Shown: positions 41,511 to 53,700 of the stretch, piece by piece
Position numbering within the stretch: the stretch's first letter is position 1
Layout of the letters: every line of letters starts with the position of its first letter
Assembly (NCBI GenBank): GCA_011033025.1
Contig: WFMF01000038.1
Coordinates: forward strand, 558,001-622,000
Direction of reading: 5' to 3'
From: Beroe forskalii
Taxonomy: Eukaryota > Ctenophora > Nuda > Beroida > Beroidae
DNA length: 64,000 nucleotides
Translations under genes and position numbers: made by a program
Notes under the pieces: generated by a model
What the model saw: only the letters and a program-made list of their open reading frames with translations
Told to the model about the DNA's origin: nothing
The model's database searches: none

Positions 41511-42406
41511 GAGGGAACTGATTGTTAGTTTTGGTGCTGTTTTTGGTGTTGTATTATTGTTCATTAATTGAATAGTAATGTTGCTAAATCAGATTTATTG
41601 GACATCCTTTCGAAATGGACTGCAGTTTATTGTATTTATTTCTATGGGTCTAGATGTACAGAAATTTGTTACTTGACAGAAGTGGTGAGGTAATGAGACT
41701 TAGCTGGTTTGAAGTACGGAGTACCCAGCAGGTGAGGGTAATGAAAGTGGGAGATATAACGAAATAAAATGTTGTTTACTTATTGGATATAATATGGGAG
41801 AGTTGGACAGTGGGCTAATTTTTATAGCAGTAAGAGGGTTGATAATGCAGGGGTCGCCAATGCAACTGCTGATTCCAAAATGAAACAAAATTTATCTCAT
41901 GATGGTGCTGAGGAACCTTGGAGGGATCTGAACTTTAACAAGTTGTATGAGGAGAAAATTTTTATCAGGGCTTCTTGAGTGGCCTTTGATAGTTTGATGG
42001 ACGAAGCCATGTTGGTTTTTTTGTAGTACAAAGTGGGTTATGACTACTAGGATGTGCCAATGTTGTTACAGTATATAATATGTATGTATGGGTTGATCAT
42101 TCCCTTTGAGGACAGTCTTCAAGTAGTGTACCTGAATTATAATGAATTAAGTAAAAAGATAGAAGAATAGTATAGATATAGAAAGAGGGGGCTAGGGCAG
42201 TTATAATGTGAAATCAAAAGTTAATATACCGTGAGGGGCTGGATAGTGAAGTTATGATACTTAGCTGGTGAGTGGTACTAGAGAGTACCCAGCAGGTGGA
42301 AGGTGTGGATGATACCAACTGCACGGGGAAGTGCAGTTGGCACACTCGGGAGGGGGAGGTGCGTGAGGCCCCAACTGGAAAGAACCAGGTCCCTGCCCCC
42401 TGTGTG
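41511..42406. other. gene-free stretch with a duplicated TTAGCTGGT...ACCCAGCAGGTG block
   Basis: CTTAGCTGG(T)...GGAGTACCCAGCAGGTGAGG at about 41700 recurs as CTTAGCTGGTGAGTGG...GAGTACCCAGCAGGTGG at about 42260. The spacing suggests two ends or modules of one repeat. No gene. Confidence 0.4.
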
Positions 42407-42655
42407 CAGGGGCATAGCCAGGATTTTGAAAAGGGGGAGGCGGCTGCTGGTGCAGAGTGCCAGCAGAGAAGTCTTGACAGTGCCGGTGCGAAACCCCGGC
42501 TGTAGCGGGGTCTGGGGGCGCAGCTCCCAGTGGGGTCCAGGGGCAGAGCCCCTGGGGGGGGGGGTTAGGGGGGCAGAGCCCCCCGGAATTTTTTTTTGGG
42601 AAGTAACAAGGTGTTTTAGGCAGCAAAATAAAGAATTTGATTGTTAAGTTATATC
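42407..42655. mobile_element. partial hAT-type copy (related to 46589-47459)
   Basis: Starts CAGGGGCATAGCCAGGATTT and runs colinear with the reverse complement of 47200-47459 through GGGGGAGGCGGCTGCTGG, TGGGGTCCAGGGGCAGAGCC and TAAAGAATTTGATTGTTAAG. The other terminus is missing. ORFs over it on either strand are not transposase. Confidence 0.75.
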
Positions 42656-44245
42656 ATAGCTGCCGACTCTTGAAAATTCTTTGGGAGGGCACTTTTTTAC
42701 CCCATTTTGGAGGGCAAATACTGTTGAAGGGAGGGCAAATTTCGTGGGTATATTCTTGGAATTTATGTGGCGACCTTTTTTAAAGTCAATTTTCAGAATT
42801 GATTGGAGATAGTGCTTAATAGGCAAATTTTTCAAAATTGGCGACCTTTTTTTTGGACACCAACTGAAAAATGTGTTCCGAGATAGTGCTTATTAGGTAA
42901 ATTTTCAGAATTGTCAGTAAATTATCGGATTCAGCAAACTAATACTGAAAGCATACAATAAAGGAAAGCATAAATACTATGAATCCATTAAAGGGGCACT
43001 GAAGTTTTAAAATCGAAAATTTTGTTTTTACATGATTTGCCTGGCAAGCCTTCAGTTTTACCAATACAAACACATCCCGATCATTGAATTGGTAAATATA
43101 GCACATATACAGCATATTCCCAACGAGGTGTAAAATGGTTGCTACGTCATCAAGAGGCATGGGATCGTTCAAACCGCAGTAGATAGGTTGTGTATGGAGA
43201 ATAGGCGTTTCAAGATGGCATCATTATCACGCTTTAAAGTGGTGCACTGTTCCCTTACTAAACGGTATCTTGTGGTTAGAGTGGTAAATAACAGAGCGCA
43301 AGGAGTTGGACTGCTACTCAGTTATTACTTCCGACAGCTGTAATCAAAATAGAAAAACTTGAAAGGGACTTGAAATGCATTTTGGATATTATTGCAGTCA
43401 AGACCCACCGAGTCTCAGTAGTATCTTATTGTGTCGTCAAACTCTTGATTTATTTAATTTCAAATTTTGCCTGTATGACTCCTGACTAATGACACAGGTT
43501 ATGTCTCTAACCTTACACAACAACTTTACCTTACTTTGACCCAGACCCAAACTAAAACCCAGACCCATTAAACTTTCCCTTAGAATTTAAATATTACGTC
43601 GTGATTTTAATTGTTGAAGGATGGAAAAGAATAAAACAAATGTTTTCAGAATAAAACAAATGTTTATTTTGCATCTCATTCTTCATTCCTAATTAATAAA
43701 TATATTCTAAACAAATAATCCCACACAGACTTGAGTTATAGATATCATTAAATGAGGTAAATTAGATCCGAATAGAGGCCAGAGTTTTTAATGTGAGAAG
43801 ATTTATTTTCCTAGGTTCAGTTCAACCTTTGTGGAGGCCTACTACCTTGTGTCCAAGGTAGGCTCTGGATTGATGGCGAAATGCAGGGTCACAAGGCTTT
43901 GGGCTTACTGCTTCCCCTAATGAACCATCAATCAGAGCTGAGATATAACCCTAGTCAGATATATTTTCAGAGTAAGAAGTTAAAGTATAAGGAACTGAAC
44001 CTAGTAATTGACCACCTTTCAAGTATAAAAGATTGTCAATAGCAAATTCAATACAATCAATACAAAAGCGAAAAGTCTGTACCCTTAGCCTTATAGGTAA
44101 TTACAGTATACACTGTGCTTGATTGATTGAAAGCTATTGTGATAACTCATGCCCTTCCTCTTCTAGCTTTCTGGCTTTTTATTCTACTTATGTAACCTTT
44201 TGCAATCTTACTATATATAATGCGTGTTGTTAATGTATATATATA
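42656..44245. other. gene-free stretch with about 85-bp repeat
   Basis: 42700-42920 holds two or three copies of GGCGACCTTTTTT...TTTCAGAATTG...GAGATAGTGCTTA(A/T)TAGG. 42980-43260 begins AAAGGGGCACTGAAGTTTTA and ends near GTGGTGCACTGTTCCCTT, possibly a degenerate TIR pair. No exon was accepted. Confidence 0.45.
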
Positions 44246-44585
44246 TGGTATGACAAAAAACAATTGGAAATTGTGTAGGTTACGCAGCGCCCTTGTAAAT
44301 TTTTGCGATTAAAAGAGGTGATATGGGCTTTAATCGCAGCGCTGGCGAGGTGGTTGGCTGTTGGGTGCAAGGAATATAGGCTAATCAATTCAATTAATCA
44401 ATAGTTTCATTCATCTATTAATGAATTCAATTGAATTTCTACTATGGAGTAAAATATTCCTTGCACCCATGAGCCAACCACCACGCCAGCGCTGCGATTA
44501 AAGCCCATATCACCTCTTTTAATCGCGGGAATTTGCAGGGGCGCTGCGTAACCTACACAATTTCCAATTGTTTTTTGTCATACCA
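44246..44585. mobile_element. 340-bp palindromic MITE with TA duplication
   Basis: Starts TGGTATGACAAAAAACAATT and ends with the complement, flanked by TA on both sides. The arms match over about 130 bp (AATTGTGTAGGTTACGCAGC, AAAAGAGGTGATATGGGCTT, GGTGGTTGGCT). The centre is AT-rich and itself partly palindromic. A TA target is typical of Tc1/mariner-type elements. No coding content. Confidence 0.8.
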
Positions 44586-44589
44586 TATC

Positions 44590-45470
44590 ATTCTTTTTGT
44601 TAACAAATTTTGTTGAACAAATCCTGAGACGAAGTATAAGCGATAATTGGTTTAATTGGCCAATTATCAAATTAGACGATTTTAGACGAAAATTTTTACA
44701 CATCTCACTACACAATTTATGCCAAAGTTTCCGATGCCGTTGGATCAAATTCGATACCATGTTCCTGAGATGAGATATAAGCGATAATTGGTTTAATTGG
44801 CCAATTATCTAATTAAGCGATTTGCAATGAAAACTTTTATAAAGCTCACTTCACACAATTCATGCAAAAGTTTACGATGGCGTTAGAATGAAGTCGATAC
44901 CATCTTCCTGAGACGAAATATAAGCGATAATTGGTTTAATTGGCCAATTATCCAATTAAGCGATTTGCAATGAAAACTTTTATATAGCTTACTTCACGCA
45001 ATTTATGCCAAAGTTTACGATGGCGTTGGTATGAAGTCGATACCATCGTCCTGAGACGAGATATAACCGTTAATTGGTTTAATTGGCCAATTATTCAATT
45101 AAGCGATTTGCAATGAAAATTTGTATATAGCTTACTTCACGCAATTCATGCCAAAGCTTACGATGGCGTTGGAATGAAGTCGATACCACCTTCCTGAGAC
45201 GAGATATAAGCGTACTAATTGGTTTAATTGGCCAATTATCCAATTAAGCGATTTGCAATGAAAATTTTTACATAACTCACTTTAAGCAATTAATGTTAAA
45301 GTTTACGATGACGTTGGAATGAAGTCGGTACCGTCTTTCTGAGACGAGATATAGGCGATAATTGGTTTAATTGGTCAATTATCCAATTATACAATTTGAT
45401 ATTAAAATTCACATATAGCCTACTACACGTGCCCTATGCCAAAGTTTCTGATACCATAGGACTTACGAAA
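44590..45470. repeat. about 143-bp satellite, six units
   Basis: Each unit contains CTGAGACGAGATATAAGCGA, TAATTGGTTTAATTGGCCAA and CAATTTATGCCAAAGTTTAC. Periods lie between about 142 and 145 bp and the first and last units are the most diverged. The array abuts the MITE at 44246-44585. Confidence 0.9.
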
Positions 45471-45843
45471 ATATCTGCTTTGGTTTTCTCGCAAAGTGAT
45501 TTATAAAAACTGTCGTTGTATCGAGAGAGAGAGAGACGACGATAATACTAATTTCCGTGATTTTAGGCATTTTTTAATAATTTTTCCTGCCAAAACGGTA
45601 CGGCCGATTTTCATGAAATTTTCAGGGTTTCTTTATCATGTGATGGACTAAGCCTGTGCAAAATTTCTTGATCAAAAACTGAAATTAACATCTTGAAAAC
45701 ACGACACGAAAATCGCGATTTTCGCAAATCACTGTATTTTTATATAATGGGCGCTGGCAAACAAGTTTTTCAATACTTGTAAAACGATTCCACTACCACT
45801 TGTAGCACTTCATGCTGGTACTATCGGCTTGTTTGGAGTGTCT

Positions 45844-45917
45844 GGCCAGCAGTCCCGGCCCTTCGGGCCGGGACTGCTGGCCAATTCGGCTGCCCTCGGC
45901 CCTTCGGGCCGAGGGCA
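45844..45917. repeat. two perfect GC hairpins in tandem
   Basis: 45844-45882 has an 18-bp perfect stem (GGCCAGCAGTCCCGGCCC with its complement) around a 3-nt TTC loop. 45891-45917 has a 12-bp perfect stem (TGCCCTCGGCCC) with the same loop. A similar CCCTTCGGG hairpin occurs near 9380. They resemble bacterial-style hairpins but lie in animal repeat DNA. Confidence 0.8.
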
Positions 45918-46089
45918 TCTGCCCTTCGAACATGCGCTGTGTGTGCGCGGTGTGTGCGAACATGCGCTGCGGGCGCTTGCCAGCGCCCTGATATATATAT
46001 TTATATGTGGCGATTCATTTTCGAGATAGCATCGAAATTATTTTTAATCGCGTTGCAAGAAAGTTATAATAAATCAGAAAAATAAGGAA

Positions 46090-46580
46090 ATTTTTTTGCG
46101 ACCACCCTGAGGGGCGTGGGAGGCCACGCCCTTTTTAGCGCAAAAATTAAACTTTCGAATTTTTTCAAAATTCCTTCGCCATCGAGTTGCTCATGATGAA
46201 TAAAAATTTTGAGAATTTTGTCCGAATTATTGGGTCACCCTGAGGGGCGTGGGGGGGGGGGCCACGCCCTTTTTTCCGCAAAAATTAAACTTTCGAATTT
46301 TTTCAAAATTCCTTCGCCATTGAGTTGCTTATGATGAATAAAAATTTTGAGAATTTTGTCCGAATTATTGGGTCACCCTAAGGAGCGTGGGAGGCCACGC
46401 CCTTTTTTTCGCAAAAATTAAACTTTCGATTTTTTTCAAAATTCCTTCGCCATCAAGTTGCTTATGATGAATAAAAGTTTTGAGAATTTTGTCCGAATTA
46501 TTGGGTGACCCTAAGGAGCGTGGGAGGCCACGCCCATTTTTAGCAAAAAAATAGATAAATTTCGGATTTTTTCAAAATTC
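46090..46580. repeat. about 135-bp satellite, four units
   Basis: Units carry GTGGGAGGCCACGCCC, AAAATTAAACTTTCGAATTT, TTCAAAATTCCTTCGC and TGAATAAAAATTTTGAGAAT at 130-140 bp spacing. The fourth unit is interrupted by the hAT element and continues after it (47468-47580). Confidence 0.9.
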
Positions 46581-46588
46581 CTTCGCTA

Positions 46589-47459
46589 CAGGGGCGTAGC
46601 CAGGGGGGAGGCGACACAGGCGGTCGCCTCCCCCTTTTCAGATGAGTAGAAAAAATAACTTCAGGTTGCCCAATTTTGTAAATCTGCTTTTCAACGCAGA
46701 AAATGTATTTCATTTAAATTTAATTAACTACTAGGTGCTAGGTTCTCAATTTAGTTCGTCCAATGATGAGTGAAGTTTGTTTAAATAAGTGAGAGCAAAA
46801 CAGTTCTGTTTCTTACATTTCTCTGGGGCGAAACTAGTATTGCAAAATCATATCACTGCTCGGTGAGTTAAATATATAGGTTCCAACTTAAAAGAGGTTG
46901 AGGTGTAACTCATTCCGTTGATAAGCAAAATCATATGACGATCTATCAATGTGATTTGATTATCATCACATTTTATTAGCTGGGATTATTAGTAAACATA
47001 GATGGTAAATTTGGGACTTAATCCAGTGAAATGCCCATCACCCATATAATATCTCATTCACAGTCTAATCAGTTCAAGATGCTTTTTTCGGCTATTTATT
47101 CGGTTATCAGTTAGTTTAATATTATGAATTGGAAAAATTTTCAACATTCACAAGCTATCATCTCCCAAAACATAATTTTGACTTCCGATTCTGTGTATAT
47201 AACTTAACAATCAAATTCTTTATTTTGCTGCCTATTTCACTGGAAAATGCTCTAAAACACCGTGTTTTTTCCAAAAATTTCCGGGGGGCTCCGCCCCCCT
47301 AACCCCCCGGCCAGGGGCTCTGCCCCTGGACCCCACTGGGGGCTGCGCCCCCAGACCCCGCCACAGCCGGCGCTTCGCGCCGGTACTGTCAAGAATTCTC
47401 TGCAGGCGCTCCGCGCCAGCAGCCGCCTCCCCCTTTTCTAAATCCTGGCTACGCCCCTG
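46589..47459. mobile_element. 871-bp hAT-type non-autonomous element with 8-bp duplication
   Basis: Starts CAGGGGCGTAGCCAGGGGGG and ends TCCTGGCTACGCCCCTG. It is flanked by CTTCGCTA at 46581-46588 and 47460-47467, and interrupts the 135-bp satellite so that removing it restores the unit order. The CAGGGGCGTAGCC terminus with an 8-bp duplication is classic for hAT. No transposase; the right part contains repeated GGGGTCTGGGGGCGCAGCCC-type modules. Confidence 0.92.
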
Positions 47460-47467
47460 CTTCGCTA

Positions 47468-47590
47468 TGGAGTTGCTTATGATGAGTAAAGGTTTTGAGA
47501 ATATTGTGGGCAATATTGGGTTACCGTTGGGGGCGTGGGAAGCTTTTTTTTTCGCAGAAATTAAAGTTTCGAATTTCCCCTCCAAACTCG
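47468..47590. repeat. remainder of the interrupted satellite unit
   Basis: TGGAGTTGCTTATGATGAGT and TTTTGAGAATATTGTG continue the unit broken at 46581, followed by GGGGGCGTGGGAAGC and AATTAAAGTTTCGAATTT of one further unit. Then the retrotransposon begins. Confidence 0.85.
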
Positions 47591-47599
47591 CACGGTCAA

Positions 47600-48393
47600 A
47601 TCGAACTGTCAAAGGGACATGTGGCTGTTAGCTCATGCGGCTGCCATCATTCGCCGTCCGTAGGACGGGAACCGACTAGTATCTCTAATAGAGATACGGC
47701 AAGTTTCCTAATCAAAGAACAGCTGATAATGGTAAAGGAATTCTACAAAGATGTGAAACATTGCATGCTCACAATTATGACATCAATGATGCCAAGAAAA
47801 TCTTCCCTAAAATCACAATATCTAATGTTCCAAACCAGCTTGTGTCTCATATCCTGTCTGAAAAGGATAATCTCACTCCAGCTGAATATAGGGAAAAGCT
47901 GAAATCCCATCTTAAATCAAAAATAATGGAAAAGAATGAACAAGTTTCAAAAATTCATGATGATGGCAAAACATTTGATATTGTATATGTTAATGTTGGG
48001 AAAGAGTATTCTACATTGGGAATAAAAGTTTCACCAGCTATACGAGACTACATCTTCACTAGGAAAAGAATTTTCATTGGCAATACAACTTGTCCAGTTG
48101 TTGATAGATTTCATATAAAGCAATGTTATAAGTGTCAAAAGATTGGACATATATCAACAGATTGCAATGAAGATCATGCAATATGTATGTATTGCAGTGC
48201 AAGTCATACTACAAGTACCTGCCCCCACAAAAAGAATGCAGCAGCCTACAAATGTAGGAACTGTGCTCAGTCCAAAGATCCAGAAACTAAAGCCTCTTGT
48301 GGCTCTCATCACTCTGGTTCTGATAAATGCCCCACAATAATTCATGAACAAAAAAAGATAATGGACAGAACAGACTACTCAAAAAACTTGTAG
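47600..48393 (+). CDS. ORF1 of CR1/L2-like non-LTR retrotransposon (zinc-knuckle protein)
   Basis: The clear open part is 47761-48393 (210 aa). It has KKIFPKITISNVPNQLV near its start and then three Cys/His knuckles: CYKCQKIGHISTDC, CMYCSASHTTSTC and a YKCRNC-H-C variant. This is the usual Gag-like nucleic-acid binding ORF1 of the group. Homologous residues upstream (about 47640-47760, with ISNRDTASFLIKEQ) lie in a different frame, so a frameshift near 47760 is likely. It would coat the element RNA in the cytoplasm. ORF1 ends just where ORF2 begins. Confidence 0.75.
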
Positions 48394-51271
48394 GGAAATC
48401 ATGTCATATACTCAATGTTTGTGTTTTTAATCCTAGGTCATTGTGCAATAAAACCATGGCTGTTTTGGAATACCTGAAAGATCTTGATATAGATTTTTGT
48501 CTCTTAACAGAAACTTGGCTCAGAAAAGGTGATTCTTCCAAAATAGCAGAAATGAAAGAGTTTGGTTACCTCATTCACCATATTTCAAGACCTGGCCGTG
48601 GAGGTGGTGTTGCTGTTGTTTTCAAGAAGAACCTAAAAATATCTAAGAAATACTGCAAAGTTTACAAGTCATTTGAGCACATAGAATGTTTTGCAAAATC
48701 CCAGACAAATGAAAATCTCAGAATAATCTGCATCTATCGCTCTGGAACTGGTGCACATGGAAACACAAAGGAATTTTTTGATGAATTCAATGATCTTTTG
48801 TCATACATGTCTGAGGCAAATGGAAAATTGGTGATTGCTGGAGATTTCAATATTCATTATGAGAAGAAAAATGACCCAGATACCATGAAATTTATGGCAA
48901 TAATGTCAGATTATAATCTTCAACAACATATACAGGAACCTACTCATATCTGTGGAGGGACTCTAGATTTTGTGTTGACCAGGGATATCTATAATGAGAG
49001 GCTAGATGTTCAAAATATTCAGGTGATTGAAACAAATACTACCTCTGATCATTATCTCATAAGATTCAGTTGCTTATTTAATCACAGTAAGCAAACTAGT
49101 AAAAGAATTGTCAAAAACAGGAATATAAAAGACATTAATATCAGTGACTTCAAGTCTGACCTGCTTCAAAGCAGAATATTTGATCAAGATTACACAGATG
49201 TCAATGAAGCCCTAGACATCTATAACCAAGAACTTGGTATGTTGACTGATAAACATGCTCCTATTATTGACATTAAGCTGAAAGAATATCAAGCAAAATG
49301 GATCAATACTGAGTGCCAAAAAGCTAGATGTGAGAGAAGGAAGCTTGAAAGAACATACAATAAGCAAAAAACTGAAGAATCCAAAAGAAAATATAATGCT
49401 GCATGCATAAAAACAGCTGCTATTCTAAGAAATGCTCAAAACTCCTACTATTCCAGACAATTATCTCTATGTGAAAAGGACAAGAAGAAAACATACTCAA
49501 TAGTGAACAACTTGATGGATAGAAATATTGAGTTTGGATGTAGACCAAAACACAAAGAAGACTGTGTTATTGCAGAAGAGATGAGCAGTTATTTTAAAGA
49601 AAAGGTTGACAAGATCTATCATGACATTGATAATGAGCACAATTACCAGTTTTTTGTTGGCAGTAACTATGACGAGTCTTTAACTTTTGATGGCAATTCA
49701 TTAGATGAATTCAGTCCTGTTACTGAATCTGAACTGCTGGATATAATCTCAGAAATTAGCAAAAAGGAATGCCAACTCGACCCCACACCAGTCAGTGTCC
49801 TAACCCAATGTACTACAGAGTTGTTACCCACACTCTTATTCATTGTTAATGAGTCCCTCACATCAGGTGTGTTTCACATTCTCTCAAAGAAGCTTTGGTT
49901 AGACCAAAGTTAAAGACATAAATGGGGATCTGGATGATTACAGTAATTACAGACCAATTAGTAACCTTCCTTTCATTTCCAAACTGATTGAAAAGTGTGT
50001 TCATAAGCAGTTGTGTAGTCATCTCAACAGAAACAATCTTCATGCTAAATTTCAAAGTGGCTATCGTTCCTCTCATAGCTGTGAAACAGCAACTCTGTCT
50101 ATTTATAATGATCTTCTTTGCCTAAGTGATACCAAAAGTAAAGTTGTACTACTTCTTCTTGACCTTTCAGCTGCCTTTGATACAGTATGTCACAAAACAC
50201 TTCTCAGTAAACTTGAAAGGAATTTTGGAATCAAAGGAAAAGTTCTAGAATGGTTTAACTCATATTTACATGAAAGATCATTTACAGTTCACATTGACAC
50301 CTCCAAGTCAAGAAAATGTTTTCTGAAAATAGGTGTTCCTCAAGGCTCAATCCTTGGGCCCATCTTATTCATTTTGTACACGAAAGAATTAGAAATAATT
50401 GCCAGGAAACATGGGTTCAGTGTTTACATGTATGCTGATGATACACAAATATATATCGAATTTAGACCTTTGTTCGACAACTTTGATGATATTGAATCTA
50501 GAATAATCAACTGCTTTGAAGAAATTAAATCATGGATGTCACAAAATCATCTGAAAATAAATCCATCAAAAACTGAAGCTCTTGTTGTTAAATCAAAAAA
50601 CCATTTCGATCCAAATATAGATTCAATAAAAGAAGTCAAGGTCAGTCATACAACTGCTATTAAATGTTCTAATGTAGTAAAAAGTCTTGGAATTTGGTTT
50701 GACGATTTCCTTACATTTGATTCCCATATCAGTAAGATTGTCCAGGCATGCAACATAACTCTCAGAAACCTCTGGGTTATAAGCTCAAAATTGAGTTTCA
50801 GCATAAAGAAGCAGCTTGTACACTGTCTTATTCTGTCAAGACTAGACTTTTGCAATGGTCTGTTCTATAATCTCCCAGCATACCAAATAAAGAGACTGCA
50901 GAAAGTACAAAATGATTGTGTCAGGTTTCTCTATGGAAAGAGGATCAAACATTTTGACAGGATAACACCTTTCCTAAAAAGAAGCTCATTTCCTACCTGT
51001 CAAAGAACGTATTAGATTCAAAATTGCACTTTTGGTCTACAAAAGCTTGAACAATGATGTCCCAGATTACCTCAGGCAACATCTACAAATGAAAACTGAA
51101 CTAATCCATTCTCTGCGGACAGAGGAGGATTTCTTTTTATTGGAAAATTCTTGTGTTCCTCATTTGCAAAGAACTGAAAGAGCCTTCTCACATGCTGCAC
51201 CAGCTGTCTGGAACAAACTCCCTTATGGACTTAGAAGTTCTAGTGACACTCAAACTTTTAAAAAGATTTGA
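48393..51271 (+). pseudogene. ORF2 of CR1/L2-like non-LTR retrotransposon (endonuclease-RT), frameshifted
   Basis: The first frame (to 49913) has an AP-like endonuclease: NPRSLCNKT, then LLTETWL, VIAGDFNIH, and TSDHYLI as the catalytic SDH. The second frame (about 49885-51015) has RT: YRPISNLPFISKLIEKCVH, GYRSSHSCETAT, LLDLSAAFDTV, GVPQGSILGPILF and YADDT at 50431. The third frame (to 51271) has the C-terminal AVWNKLPYGLRS...FKKI. Frameshifts lie at about 49885 and 50990. All catalytic motifs are present, so the copy is young but dead. It would nick target DNA and copy its RNA there. Confidence 0.85.
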
Positions 51272-51480
51272 AAACATATTTGTTCGCAAAATTATTTTAC
51301 ATAAATGGACTAAAACTACAATAAGTTTATTAACAATCTGAACTAATAAGCCATTAAATTATATGCCATTATATGCAATCTATGCCCTTTTGCTAAGTTT
51401 TAAGATTATGAGACGCTTTAGAAAGCCCCCTTTTCAAGCGGGCGGTAGCACAGGTAAAAAAATTAACGCCTCATTATGAA
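51272..51480. other. probable 3' tail of the retrotransposon
   Basis: AT-rich trailer with TTATATGCCATTATATGC. No clear poly(A), short 3' repeat or target duplication was found, so the 3' end is not placed. Confidence 0.3.
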
Positions 51481-52050
51481 ATTGGCACCGTTTTAAGGGA
51501 ACTTGAACGCATAATTACAGCTTGAACGCGAAAACAACTCGCTATTCGCGTTCATTTTCCTAATCGTGCGTACATTTCTATAAATTTGTGCACACTAATG
51601 ATATGAACGCATTTCTGTCAGACACCTTTTGAAAATGAACGCACAGATATGAAGATGTTCGCAGGAGGAATTTGGAGAGAGTTAGTTTAGAAACGTACGC
51701 GTCTTTACATGCAGTGAACGCATGTATTTATAGAAATGAACGCATGGTTACTAGGTTGGTCGCAGGAGGAATTTGGTGAAATGTTTAGAAACGTACGCGT
51801 CTTTACATGCAGTGAACGCATGTATTCATATAAATGAACGCATGGTTACTAGGTTTGGTCGCAGGAGGAATTTGGAAATGCTTAGAAACGTACGCGTCTT
51901 TACATGCAGTGAACGCATGTATTCATATAAATGAACGCATGGTTACTAGGTTTGGTCGCAGGAGGAATTTGTAAATTGTATATAAGTTAACATAGAATGA
52001 ACGCATGTTTGTGGAAATGAACGCATGTACAGGAATATGGTCGCAAGTGA
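51480..52050. repeat. GAACGC-word tandem array (about 105-bp units)
   Basis: Three or four units with AGAAACGTACGCGTCTTTAC, ATGCAGTGAACGCATGTATT and ATGGTTACTAGG(T)TTGGTCGCAGGAGGA, plus scattered GAACGC and GCGTTC words upstream. Units are nearly identical. Confidence 0.85.
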
Positions 52051-53512
52051 CATTCCATAACCAACATCAGTGTGTGTCCACCACGTTATATCACATATAA
52101 TAAAATAATACGTTACACAATACACAATACATTACACACATTGATTTTATCGAGGAAACATCCTATCGTAGAAATGTGCTTATAAAAACTCACGAAATTT
52201 GAGGACCATGAAGACACTACATGAGAGACCTCGTTGCGGAGATCCTGAAGATGGAATATTAAATTCCGAAACTGTCAGTAGATTTGCGTGGTTGTGTGAA
52301 ATTGTTAGATTCATTCCATTCATTATCATCATTGAGTTTCACTTGTATCTCATTCACTTGATATCATGAAGGATCACATTAAAGATGATGAATGATATTT
52401 GAATTAAAAATAAATCTTTTTTCATAAAATTCCCATTTTTTTTGAACTGGTAAAAGCTCAATTAAACAAAATTTTAATTAAACAAAATTTCAACATTTTA
52501 CAACAGTACAGACCAGCATTATCACAATTGATTTAATAATTAATTCCAATGCAAATTGAATTAAAATTGCTGATGAAAAACTTGCAAATTACTGCATTGA
52601 TAAAAAGAACCAAATGAACATACTTTATATACATACAACTTTTTAGAAATAGATAAGAAATAAGATATATAGGTACCTATGTAAGCAAATAAATAAATAC
52701 TTGCTAGCTGGTTATTTCGTCAAGTCATGATTTTGTGACATCCTCCATCCCAGTCGATTTTTAAAAATAAGCTGGGAATCTGTAAATTAGAGTAAAAAGT
52801 GGCTTTTCAGCTTGAGGTAAAGGCTAGCTGGTTTTGACATGTTTTCACTAATAAAATGACCGATTGTTTGAAAATAGGTTTCATTGCTAGCTGGAGAAAC
52901 AATAACAGTACAACAGTGTTTACAACAGTGTTTACATTATCAATTTTTGGGCATTTTTACCCCCTCCATAATCAAACGTAATCATGGCCAAACCCTCCCT
53001 CTTTTTGGCAAAATATTACGTAATCATGGCCCAACCCCCCCCCTCTACAGATTTTTTTGAAATCATCAAAAACTATATTAACCGACAACAAATAACTAAA
53101 TAATAATAATAATAATCAGAGATTTTGTCACTCGACAACTCATGTAAATCTCTCTACCCTGTCAATCAGGATAGCGACAGTTTCTCAGTTTCATTTTCGC
53201 TGCTTTAGCTTATCAGCGATATAGATGTCATAAGATATCTACTCAAACTTTGCATTGTTTACTGATCCGGAATTTTGACGTTGTTGATCAGTGCTCATTT
53301 TAACTTGTTATTAAAATTGGACTGCAAAAACACTGCATCATGTTATGATGTTACCTGTTTTTACTGGCAATTGCCTTGTTTAAATCAACGTAGTGTTTTA
53401 ACAGTTAACTGCCCATTTCTAAATTGTAGGGGGGGGGGGGCAGATTTGATTTGACATGTTTATTCAAGAGCAGCATGATTTATTGTACTTCTGTGACTGC
53501 CAGCCAGCAACC
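52051..53512. other. gene-free stretch with one TTACGTAATCATGG fragment
   Basis: CCCCCTCCATAATCAAACGT and ATATTACGTAATCATGGCCC at 52960-53050 belong to the same family as 29964-30123 and the 60-61 kb array. TAATAATAATAATAATCAG lies at 53100. No exon seen. Confidence 0.5.
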
Positions 53513-53700
53513 TTAGCCTCTTCTTGTTGAACCAAAACCTTGTTGAACTGGAACCGCAGAATCTTGGGCAGTGTCCTCTTCACAGCAGAGTTCACCCTTT
53601 CTGATGAAATACTTCCTCCGAGGGTCTTCAGCAATTTTCTTCTTCATTTGGTCCACCAGCATCTTTCGTTCAGCACGTTCTTCGGGACTTTTGTCCAAAC
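53513..53700 (-). pseudogene. fragment of ORF1-like (RRM-containing) protein, copy 1
   Basis: Encodes DKSPEERAERKMLVDQMKKK and RKYFIRKGEL. This matches the C-terminal SPD-(K/R)-x-x-E-x-R ... L-x-x-x-x-K-x-K-I-x-x-x-P...Y-(F/I)-I-(R/S)-N/K-G segment of the two longer copies at 54.7-55.5 kb and 58.7-59.8 kb. Only this tail is present. Confidence 0.6.

Noticed and set aside
43815-43857. Micro-exon (43 nt) with TTTTCCTAG acceptor and CAAG-GTAGGC donor, possibly of the RNA-binding protein gene
   Set aside because: Phase-compatible translation (VQFNLCGGLLPCVQ) does not resemble RNP1 or any RRM strand.
45844-45882. Bacterial rho-independent terminator or bacterial contamination
   Set aside because: No T-tract follows, no bacterial-style gene lies near it, and surrounding repeats are shared with the rest of the window.
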